Below, in pieces: positions 57,128-64,000 of a stretch of 64,000 nt of DNA; within the stretch, counting starts at the first letter, position 1; each line of letters starts with the position of its first letter. Source of the DNA: Marivirga atlantica (GTDB lineage Bacteria > Bacteroidota > Bacteroidia > Cytophagales > Cyclobacteriaceae); NCBI RefSeq assembly GCF_016734805.1, contig NZ_JAERQG010000004.1, positions 310,001-374,000 on the forward strand, read 5' to 3'. The translations under genes and the position numbers were made by a program. The notes beneath the pieces are model-generated. The model did not search any database, was not told the DNA's origin, and saw nothing but the letters and a program-made list of their open reading frames with translations.

Positions 57128-59620
57128 TTAATTGTCCATGTTGTTCAATAACTGTTCCAAACTCATTTCGTCAGGAATTAAAACTTCTCTTGCCTTACTA
57201 CCTTCAAAAGCTCCTACAACGCCAGCTGCTTCCAACTGGTCAATAATTCGGCCTGCTCTATTATAGCCTAATTTCAACTTACGCTGAATGAGAGATGTAC
57301 TACCTTGTTGGTGCATAACTATGAGCCTTGCAGCTTCGTCAAATAAAGCATCTCTATCTGATAAATCAACCTCACCTACTTTGCTATTGTCGTCATCTCC
57401 AGAAAACTCAGGTAATTGATAAGCCATTTCATAACCTCTTTGGTTACCAATGTACTCTACTACATCATCAATTTCAGGTGTATCAATAAAAGGACATTGC
57501 AGCCTTATTAAATCAGAGCCTTGAGATAACAGCATATCACCCTGACCAACCAACTGTTCTGCACCGCCAGCATCAAGAATTGTTCTTGAATCTATTTTTG
57601 AAGTTACCCTGAAAGATAATCGTGCAGGGAAATTAGCCTTAATAATACCTGTGATAACGTTAACTGAAGGTCTTTGTGTAGCAATAATCAAATGAATACC
57701 TATTGCTCTGGCCAACTGCGCCAACCTGGCAATTGGTGTTTCTACTTCTTTACCGGCTGTCATCATTAAATCAGCCAACTCATCTATCACTAATACTATG
57801 TAAGGTAAAAATCTGTGCCCTTTTTCAGGATTGAGTTTTCGGCTGACAAATTTATTATTATACTCCTTTAAGTTTCTACAACCAGCATCTTTAAGCAAGT
57901 CATATCTATTATCCATTTCAATACAAAGCGAATTTAGCGTATTAACTACTTTCTTTGTATCTGTAATAATAGGTTCTTCACTGTCAGGAAGTTTTGCCAG
58001 GAAGTGTCTTTCAAGCTTGTTAAAAAGTGTTAACTCCACCTTTTTAGGATCCACCAACACAAATTTAAGTTGTGATGGATGCTTCTTGTAGATAAGTGAA
58101 GCTAACATCACGTTTAAACCAACTGATTTACCCTGCCCCGTAGCACCGGCCATCAATAAATGTGGCATTTTGGCCAAATCTGCCACGAACACCTCATTAG
58201 ATATAGTTTTACCTAAAATAACAGGGAGTTCTTTATCACTACGCATGAATTTATCTGTTGCCAAAACAGACTTCATGCTCACCATCTCACGATTTTTATT
58301 AGGTACTTCAATACCAATTGTACCCTTACCAGGAATTGGCGCTATAATACGAATGCCAAGAGCAGCTAAGCTAAGTGCAATATCATCTTCGAGGTTTTTA
58401 ATCTTGGAGATTTTAACACCAGCCTCAGGTACGATTTCATAAAGCGTTACAGTTGGCCCGATGGTAGCCTTAATGCTTTGAATTTTAATCTTGAAGTTGG
58501 TAAGTGTCTCAAGAATCTTGTCCTTGTTCTGCTCAAGTTCCTCCTGAGTCACCTTCACTTTACCTGAATCATGATCTTCCAGTAGATCAAGCGTTGGATA
58601 TTTATAAGACGATAAATCAAGGGTTGGATCATAGTTTTCCACCTTGGTAGCTGACTTTTCTTTGAAATCGGATTCTTCTACAGCAAAATCAGATTCCTGC
58701 TCAGCTTCCTCTTTTTCACTATCAGCCTGTTCTTTTATATCATCCTCTGATAAAACTGCATTAGAAAGTGTATTCTCCACTTCCATTTCCAAAGTAGGCT
58801 TCACCTGCTCTTTCTTTTCCTGCTTATCAACAGTTTTTACTGTCCAGCTATTACTTTCATCCTCGACTTCCTCCTCACTTTCTTTTGAGTAAGGTTTTTG
58901 ATCTTCAGACGTATTCTGTGTTTCAGATTCATCATCTTGACTATCGGCAACTTCTGTTTCATCAGAAGGTATATAAACATCATCTTTTTGATTAAATGAT
59001 AACAGCGAAGTGATGTCAAAATAGAAAATGCTGAATACAAGCAATGAGAATATTAATACCAAATACGTTCCCCAGCCGAAGAGGCTATCGAACAATACGG
59101 CCAACTCATAACCTATACCTCCACATAAAAAAGAAAAAGCATTGGTTTCGCCAGCTTCAAAAACCATAAAGCCCAGTAACAAACTTATCCAAAAAAGGAA
59201 GAATGCTACAAAGCTAAAAGCACTAGCTGCTGACATAATAACCTTCTTGAAGGTTATGTGGTAGCCTAGAATAAATAAAAAGGGTGGTATTAGAAAAGAA
59301 GCTAAACCAAACCATTTAAAAATAAATAAGTAAGAAGCCTGAGCCCCTAGCAAACCTAACCAGTTTTCAATTTCAGCACCAGAAGCCTTTACATCCATTT
59401 CGGCTGCGGCCTGTATCACACTCATATCCGACTTACCCGTAAAGAGATAAGAAACAAAAGCTGTAAAAAGGAATAAGGAAGTAGTTAAAAGAAAAAAACC
59501 GACTGTGAGGTGTAATCTTCTATCTTTAAAAAAAGCAAAATTAAAATTGAAGTTTCTCGATTTCCTTTCTGCTTTCTGATTTTTCTTAAAAGTGTTTGAT
59601 TTATAGGTGTTTTTAGCCAT
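57128..59620 (-). CDS. ftsK: DNA translocase FtsK/SpoIIIE
   Basis: From ATG 59618-59620 (a GTG two codons earlier is possible) it encodes 830 residues. Four membrane helices lie within about 40-205, followed by an acidic, Ser/Glu-rich linker (about 215-335), then the alpha/beta motor: Walker A GATGQGKS (about 492-499), VLVDPKKVELTLF, the Walker B-like IVLVIDELADLMM, and IATQRPSVNVITG. The C-terminal winged-helix gamma domain (LIQRKLKLGYNRAGRIIDQLE) reads polar sequences. It pumps terminus DNA through the septum. Probably co-transcribed with lolA. Confidence 0.97.
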   Translation of the reverse strand: MAKNTYKSNTFKKNQKAERKSRNFNFNFAFFKDRRLHLTVGFFLLTTSLFLFTAFVSYLFTGKSDMSVIQAAAEMDVKASGAEIENWLGLLGAQASYLFIFKWFGLASFLIPPFLFILGYHITFKKVIMSAASAFSFVAFFLFWISLLLGFMVFEAGETNAFSFLCGGIGYELAVLFDSLFGWGTYLVLIFSLLVFSIFYFDITSLLSFNQKDDVYIPSDETEVADSQDDESETQNTSEDQKPYSKESEEEVEDESNSWTVKTVDKQEKKEQVKPTLEMEVENTLSNAVLSEDDIKEQADSEKEEAEQESDFAVEESDFKEKSATKVENYDPTLDLSSYKYPTLDLLEDHDSGKVKVTQEELEQNKDKILETLTNFKIKIQSIKATIGPTVTLYEIVPEAGVKISKIKNLEDDIALSLAALGIRIIAPIPGKGTIGIEVPNKNREMVSMKSVLATDKFMRSDKELPVILGKTISNEVFVADLAKMPHLLMAGATGQGKSVGLNVMLASLIYKKHPSQLKFVLVDPKKVELTLFNKLERHFLAKLPDSEEPIITDTKKVVNTLNSLCIEMDNRYDLLKDAGCRNLKEYNNKFVSRKLNPEKGHRFLPYIVLVIDELADLMMTAGKEVETPIARLAQLARAIGIHLIIATQRPSVNVITGIIKANFPARLSFRVTSKIDSRTILDAGGAEQLVGQGDMLLSQGSDLIRLQCPFIDTPEIDDVVEYIGNQRGYEMAYQLPEFSGDDDNSKVGEVDLSDRDALFDEAARLIVMHQQGSTSLIQRKLKLGYNRAGRIIDQLEAAGVVGAFEGSKAREVLIPDEMSLEQLLNNMDN

Positions 59621-59702
59621 CAGCACTGCCTAATAAGCGAATACAAAGTTGTTAAATTTGAATTTAAACGCAAATTACAGTAAATATTACTCACATCAAC
59701 AA

Positions 59703-60740
59703 TTATAAGCCTCTCTTTAGAATAGCCTTGTTGATTTTTTTAATGAGCGATGGACCTTCGTAAATAAAACCTGTATATAACTGAATAAGGCTGGCGCCTG
59801 CTTCCAGCTTTTCTATAGCATCTTGGGCTGACATTATTCCACCAACACCAATAATTGGAAATGCACCTGCAGATTTATCATGAAGATATCGTATTACCTC
59901 AGTTGATCTATTTTTAAGTGGCTTTCCACTCAAACCACCATTGCCGATATCGCTAATTGTTGATTCATCAGTTTTTAGGCCTGATCGGTCAATAGTAGTA
60001 TTTGTTGCAATAATTCCATCTATTTTAGTTTCCCTTACAATCTCAATTATATCATCAAGCTGCTCATTGGTTAAATCTGGAGCAATTTTTAATAAAATAG
60101 GTTTTGGTGTATCTTTTTCCTTGTTAAGCCTCATTAAGCCATTTAAAAGATTGGTTAATGGCTCTTTATCTTGAAGTGCCCTTAAATTAGGTGTATTAGG
60201 TGAACTTACATTTACCACAAAATAGTCTACATAGTCGAATAACTCCTCAAAAGATGTTTCATAATCCTTATAAGCCTCTTCGTTAGGAGTAACTTTATTC
60301 TTGCCGATGTTACCACCTACAATTACTTTAGATTTTCTATTTTTCAATCTTTCAATTGCAGGTTGCAATCCTTCGTTATTGAAACCCATTCTATTAATAA
60401 TGGCTTCATCTTGCCTAAGCCTAAATAATCTAGGTTGAGGATTGCCTGGTTGTGACTTAGGCGTTAGGGTGCCTATTTCAATGAACCCGAAGCCTAGTGA
60501 GGCAAACTCATCAATCATTTTAGCATCTTTATCAAAACCAGCTGCTAAACCAACAGGGTTAGGGAATTTAATACCGAAAAGCTCTCTTTCAAGCTTCTTA
60601 TTTTTGAGGCTAAAAAGACCTTGATTAATTGATTTTGCACCTGGAATGCTAAAAACAAATTTTGCCAGCTTGAAGGTAATATAATGCGCCTTCTCAGCTG
60701 GCAAAAGAAACAATAAGGAACGGATTAGGGATTTGTACAT
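59703..60740 (-). CDS. pyrD: Quinone-dependent dihydroorotate dehydrogenase PyrD (class 2)
   Basis: From ATG 60738-60740, 345 residues; a longer frame to 60785 runs into the terminator hairpin and is unlikely. The N-terminal helices ([23 protein letters not shown]) mark the membrane-associated class 2 form. FMN site [46 protein letters not shown] with the catalytic Ser, and [12 protein letters not shown] with the GVGGI phosphate loop are intact. It oxidises dihydroorotate, feeding electrons to menaquinone. pyrF lies 3 kb away. Confidence 0.97.
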   Translation of the reverse strand: MYKSLIRSLLFLLPAEKAHYITFKLAKFVFSIPGAKSINQGLFSLKNKKLERELFGIKFPNPVGLAAGFDKDAKMIDEFASLGFGFIEIGTLTPKSQPGNPQPRLFRLRQDEAIINRMGFNNEGLQPAIERLKNRKSKVIVGGNIGKNKVTPNEEAYKDYETSFEELFDYVDYFVVNVSSPNTPNLRALQDKEPLTNLLNGLMRLNKEKDTPKPILLKIAPDLTNEQLDDIIEIVRETKIDGIIATNTTIDRSGLKTDESTISDIGNGGLSGKPLKNRSTEVIRYLHDKSAGAFPIIGVGGIMSAQDAIEKLEAGASLIQLYTGFIYEGPSLIKKINKAILKRGL

Positions 60741-60768
60741 TGGGATCTTTATTAATTGACTTGGACAA

Positions 60769-60799
60769 AAAAAAAGCTTGTACAAATGTACAAGCTTTT
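60769..60799 (-). terminator. Terminator between second Sus-like locus and pyrD
   Basis: A 13-bp perfect stem, AAAAGCTTGTACA (60772-60784) with TGTACAAGCTTTT (60787-60799), and a 2-base AA gap at its centre. The preceding A-run gives a strong U-run on the minus strand. Ends the lipoprotein gene 20 bases upstream. Confidence 0.9.
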
Positions 60800-60818
60800 A
60801 AATATTGTCGTTTTAATG

Positions 60819-61727
60819 TTATTGCAAAGTATAAGTAGTTACACCTCTTTCACCGTAACCAGTTGCTTCCCAATAAATTGTTATAGTATTTGCATTGGGA
60901 TCATAGTTACTAGTTGGCTGAGTAGCGTCCTGTACAATTAATCCACCAAATTGATCACTAACAGTACCCCAAGTTATCTCATTACTACTCGGATCGATAG
61001 TTATAATTGCATTTCTAGCGCTTGCTCCATAAAGATCAGCATAACCAATCCCCCATAATCCACCAGTAATGTCAACCAACGGATAAGAGCCCTCAACAGT
61101 ACAGTCAGCTAAACCTAGCGCCTCCTCGTAAGAATAGGTTACTGGACCTAAGTCTGAAACCAGAACATCTCCGTCAACCGCATAAAGACCTGCTAAGTCA
61201 CCACAATCATTATCAGAAATTTCCACGTAGAATTCTTTTCTAATAGAGCCTCTACCTCCAGCAAAAGATAATCCTGCACTTTCAACACCTGTAGCCCCAT
61301 TTAAAGTAACAGTTAGCTCTTTTGTTCCGTCCTGAACAAAGTTTTCAGGAAAAGAAATGGTGAATTCTGCTTGATCAGTTACAAACTCATTCGGCTTAGC
61401 AGGTAAAAATGGTATTCGTATTACCGCTCCATTTTCATCAACGGATTCTAAATACTCACTGCTTATTGTAAAATCTGTACCATAAACTGCAGTTCCTTCA
61501 AAACTCAAGCTAGCTAATAAATCCTCACCTCCAGATATTGGAGCTTGAATAGTAACTGCCTGAGGAAAATTAGAACCCTCAGCCAATGCAGTACTATCAG
61601 GAGTATTAGCACCAAATTGAACAAATAAATCCGTTTGTTCTACTCCAGCCAATGGATCAGCTACATCTTCACAAGAAGCCAATACAAAAACGGTTGCAAT
61701 TGCGTATATTAATTTTTTCATATTCAT
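60819..61727 (-). CDS. Surface lipoprotein of second Sus-like locus, Calx-beta-like
   Basis: A 302-residue lipoprotein (Cys19, VLASCEDVADP). Residues about 30-175 have the Calx-beta look: FPQAVTIQAPISGGEDLLASLSFEGTAVYGTDF followed by ENFVQDGTKELTVTLNGATG. The last about 120 residues are beta-rich and unassigned. The start codon overlaps the SusD-like stop as TAATG, indicating translational coupling (a second ATG is at 61721). Likely a glycan- or peptide-binding accessory. Substrate unknown. Confidence 0.78.
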   Translation of the reverse strand: MNMKKLIYAIATVFVLASCEDVADPLAGVEQTDLFVQFGANTPDSTALAEGSNFPQAVTIQAPISGGEDLLASLSFEGTAVYGTDFTISSEYLESVDENGAVIRIPFLPAKPNEFVTDQAEFTISFPENFVQDGTKELTVTLNGATGVESAGLSFAGGRGSIRKEFYVEISDNDCGDLAGLYAVDGDVLVSDLGPVTYSYEEALGLADCTVEGSYPLVDITGGLWGIGYADLYGASARNAIITIDPSSNEITWGTVSDQFGGLIVQDATQPTSNYDPNANTITIYWEATGYGERGVTTYTLQ

Positions 61728-63214
61728 TAGTTTAATCTTTCAAAGAATACTGGTACATCCCTCAATGGAGAAACATCTGGTGCATTCGAATTCGAGCCCA
61801 GAGTTGATTGAGGTAACGGTATTCTGCTAATTACAGTATTAATTGGCCCACCAACTGCCGGAGTTAAGGCCGGACGTTTAGTTCTTCTCCAATGAGACCA
61901 TGCTTCAACACCATTACCGTAAAGGGCTTTGTAAAGCTCCTGCTGTATAAAAGATACCGGATCTGTTTTACCATTCAAACTGTTTGCAGCAATATAAGCG
62001 GTAACATCAGCATCAGCAATCTCGTACTCAGTACCATCAAATATACCCATATGGGCTGTAGTACCATTGGCAAAAGCAGTTTGAGCATCACCTGTTGCCA
62101 AACCTCTTTGATATGCCTCAGCGGCTAATAACCAATATTCTGAAGCTGCAAACCAAACATCAGGTGCATCTTGTCTAATGTAAAAATCAGAAACAAACCC
62201 TCTTTCAGCAGGATCTGGTAAAGGCGCAGCACCGTTTACTGCTCCAGTAAATTCATAATCATCTGGTTGAGTATAATACGGAACAAAGAATGAAGTTAAT
62301 CGTGGATCATTATCATCCTCTAATAGAGTTACCATTCTATTAGACGCTAGTCGCCAAGCCTGATGTTGTCTATCAGTTGCACTCGGCAAATAAGATCCTA
62401 GATTAGAGAAGTTATCAAAAGTGGCGTAATCGAAATTTTGATTAGATCTTTGATTGTAATATCTAAATATAGCATCCTCAGAACCATCCACTTCATCGAT
62501 AAAGTTTGCTCCAGAACTTAATAGTGCACTTATTTCTGCATCTCTATTTTCTACGTAGGATAATCTCATTAAGGCTCTTAATTTCAACGAATTACCAAAA
62601 GCTTCCCAATTATTCATATTTCCACCATAAATATGGTCAAAGGTAACAATTGTGAAAGGTTCATCCTGATTATTCAAATCAATTAAACCTAGTGCCTCAT
62701 CAAGTAAATCAAGTATCCCTTGGTAAACATCTGCACCCTCATCAAACTCTGGATTAACGAAATCTGGATTATTAACTTGATAAAAAGGCATTTCTCCCCA
62801 ACGATCAATTCCATGAATCCATGCAAACGCTTGTAGTAACTTCAATTGAGCAACAACATTATTATTTCCTTCCTCGAGTGCTATATTAATAGCTAAGTTA
62901 GGATCTTTAATAATGTCCTGATAAAATGAAAATTCCCAAAAGTTGTTATTACCAATTTCACTAAACCCATAAGTATCAGGGGCAGTAAGTACAACAACAG
63001 GCTTATGATGTTGAATAAAAGCCGCTCCATCTGGATTAAGTGTATTTAACCTATTTTGTGATAAAGCTATAGATGCATTCATCAGCAAAGTACCAGGAGG
63101 CACCTCTGATGAGGCGTTAGGATTAGTATTAACATCCAGAAAATCTTCTTCGCATGATGTTAATATAATCAAACCTGTTAGTAAAAGTGTTATATATTTT
63201 TTCATCTCTTTCAT
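61727..63214 (-). CDS. SusD/RagB-like nutrient-binding lipoprotein (SusD_2 type)
   Basis: A 495-residue lipoprotein (ILTSCEEDFLDVNTNPN). It has the NTNPN and LLMNASIALSQNRLN opening, WEAFGNSLKLRALMRLSY, SEYWLLAAEAYQRGL and FIQQELYKALYGNGVEAWSHWRRT blocks of the SusD-like_2 subfamily, which often pairs with transporters for non-starch ligands, including peptides. It follows the partial SusC by 6 bases. ATG occurs at 63214 and 63205. Confidence 0.92.
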   Translation of the reverse strand: MKEMKKYITLLLTGLIILTSCEEDFLDVNTNPNASSEVPPGTLLMNASIALSQNRLNTLNPDGAAFIQHHKPVVVLTAPDTYGFSEIGNNNFWEFSFYQDIIKDPNLAINIALEEGNNNVVAQLKLLQAFAWIHGIDRWGEMPFYQVNNPDFVNPEFDEGADVYQGILDLLDEALGLIDLNNQDEPFTIVTFDHIYGGNMNNWEAFGNSLKLRALMRLSYVENRDAEISALLSSGANFIDEVDGSEDAIFRYYNQRSNQNFDYATFDNFSNLGSYLPSATDRQHQAWRLASNRMVTLLEDDNDPRLTSFFVPYYTQPDDYEFTGAVNGAAPLPDPAERGFVSDFYIRQDAPDVWFAASEYWLLAAEAYQRGLATGDAQTAFANGTTAHMGIFDGTEYEIADADVTAYIAANSLNGKTDPVSFIQQELYKALYGNGVEAWSHWRRTKRPALTPAVGGPINTVISRIPLPQSTLGSNSNAPDVSPLRDVPVFFERLN

Positions 63215-63220
63215 AATTTA

Positions 63221-64000
63221 TTAAAATGTTAATTTAACATTCACTCCCAATGAACGAGTAGTAGGTAAGTTAAATGCCTCAATACCTTGTGCATTACCAG
63301 AACCGTAGAAACTCACCTCAGGGTCAATATGAGGAATTTTCGAGTATAATAAGGCCAGGTTCCTTCCTTCAACCCCCAAAGAAAGACTACCAATTGGAAG
63401 GTCATTAAACCAAGCACTTGGAAGAGTATACGATGCACTTAACTCTCTTAGTTTTACATAAGTAGCATCAAAAACACCGTCAGCATCAACAGTATTCTGT
63501 TGTCCCCAGAATTGCTGTGCAGTAATGGCAATGTCATTAGGACGAGTTGAAATAGCATTTCCATCTTCATCTTCATCTAGTAAAATAACCCCATTATCAA
63601 TGTATGCTAAATCTCTACCTTCAACAGTCTCCATAACAGCACCATTTCCTCTTAATGATTGAACGGTTTGTGAATGAATTTGACCACCTTGTCTCCAATC
63701 AATTAAAGCACTAACAGACAATCCTTTGAAACTGAATTCATTCTGAAAACCTAATCTAAAGTCTGGTGTTATGTTACCAATCTTTTGCCCATCTTGAGAT
63801 AATCTTAATCCACTAACCGGGTTTATCAATATATTACCCTCACTGTCTCTTCTCCAATCAGAACCAAATATTGTACCTACAGGCTCACCTAAATAGGCTC
63901 TTAAACCAGGATCTGTTCTAGTACCTGGTACATCAACAAATTCAAATTCATCCTGAATAGATACTAGCTCATTAACGTTTCTAGCAAAGTTAACAGTGGA
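63221..64000 (-). CDS. C-terminal part of SusC/RagA-type TonB-dependent transporter, cut by window edge
   Basis: 260 codons are visible and the frame is open to base 64000, so the N-terminal plug and most of the barrel lie outside. The visible barrel end is typical: the TDPGLRAYLGEPVGTIFG stretch, LRLSQDGQKIGNITPDFRLGFQNEFSFKG, SALIDWRQGGQIHSQT, DATYVKLRELSASYTLP and the final SLGVNVKLTF. It would form a transporter pair with the SusD-like gene. Confidence 0.93.
   Translation of the reverse strand, partial: STVNFARNVNELVSIQDEFEFVDVPGTRTDPGLRAYLGEPVGTIFGSDWRRDSEGNILINPVSGLRLSQDGQKIGNITPDFRLGFQNEFSFKGLSVSALIDWRQGGQIHSQTVQSLRGNGAVMETVEGRDLAYIDNGVILLDEDEDGNAISTRPNDIAITAQQFWGQQNTVDADGVFDATYVKLRELSASYTLPSAWFNDLPIGSLSLGVEGRNLALLYSKIPHIDPEVSFYGSGNAQGIEAFNLPTTRSLGVNVKLTF

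Overview
The window looks like a chromosomal segment of a free-living Bacteroidota, most likely a marine or soil Cytophagales. The evidence is AT-rich DNA, two SusC/SusD pairs, a type IX secretion (T9SS) C-terminal sorting domain, Bacteroidota-type promoters (TAnnTTTG), weak or absent Shine-Dalgarno sequences, many surface lipoproteins, the HYC_CC_PP family and DUF3347. Almost everything is on the minus strand. The exceptions are the DUF72 gene, the TlpA/hypothetical/DUF2490 trio and a structured RNA.

Region 1 (1-8.9 kb) is a heavy-metal (copper/silver) efflux island, read right to left: a small HYC_CC_PP protein, a CusA/CzcA RND pump, an acetolactate-decarboxylase-like lipoprotein, a TolC-like channel, a CusB-like adaptor, an AraC regulator carrying its own heavy-metal-associated (HMA) domain, and the start of a further HMA protein. 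The pump gene has an in-frame TAA stop at codon 115 where the family has a tyrosine codon, and is otherwise intact. The decarboxylase-like lipoprotein keeps its zinc ligands but seems to lack the catalytic arginine.

Region 2 (9.0-13.8 kb) holds a DUF72 gene, a BCP peroxiredoxin, an orphan plus-strand terminator and a large T9SS beta-helix protein.

Region 3 (13.9-29.3 kb) is a textbook dcw division and cell-wall cluster: mraZ-rsmH-ftsL-ftsI-murE-mraY-murD-ftsW-murG-murC-ftsQ-ftsA-ftsZ. Its genes overlap or nearly abut, and it ends in a hairpin terminator. Three 10-bp-spaced AAAGTGG-like boxes next to a consensus -7 element upstream of mraZ look like MraZ autoregulatory sites.

Region 4 (29.4-34.3 kb) contains a CaiB-type CoA transferase, a TlpA lipoprotein, two small envelope genes, a free-standing structured RNA of about 215 nt with its own promoter and terminator (6S-like candidate), and a secreted DNase-I-fold hydrolase.

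Region 5 (34.4-55.5 kb) is a polysaccharide utilisation locus (PUL). A DUF5689-esterase fusion, SusC, SusD, a LamG lipoprotein, two GH144-type enzymes, an esterase, GH3, a sulfatase, GH43 and another esterase are laid out in one direction. The paired GH144 plus GH3 genes suggest beta-1,2-glucan as substrate. Upstream sits a 7TM-DISM receptor fused to the zinc-ribbon/HTH part of an IS1595-type transposase, a possible membrane-tethered regulator. The locus is interrupted by a 447-bp cassette: a DUF559 endonuclease gene between exact 29-bp inverted repeats, one of which supplies coding sequence to both neighbouring genes.

Region 6 (55.6-64 kb) has pyrF, lolA, ftsK and pyrD, then a second surface-nutrient locus with a lipoprotein, a SusD-like protein and a truncated SusC. 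No tRNA, rRNA, CRISPR array or prophage was seen.
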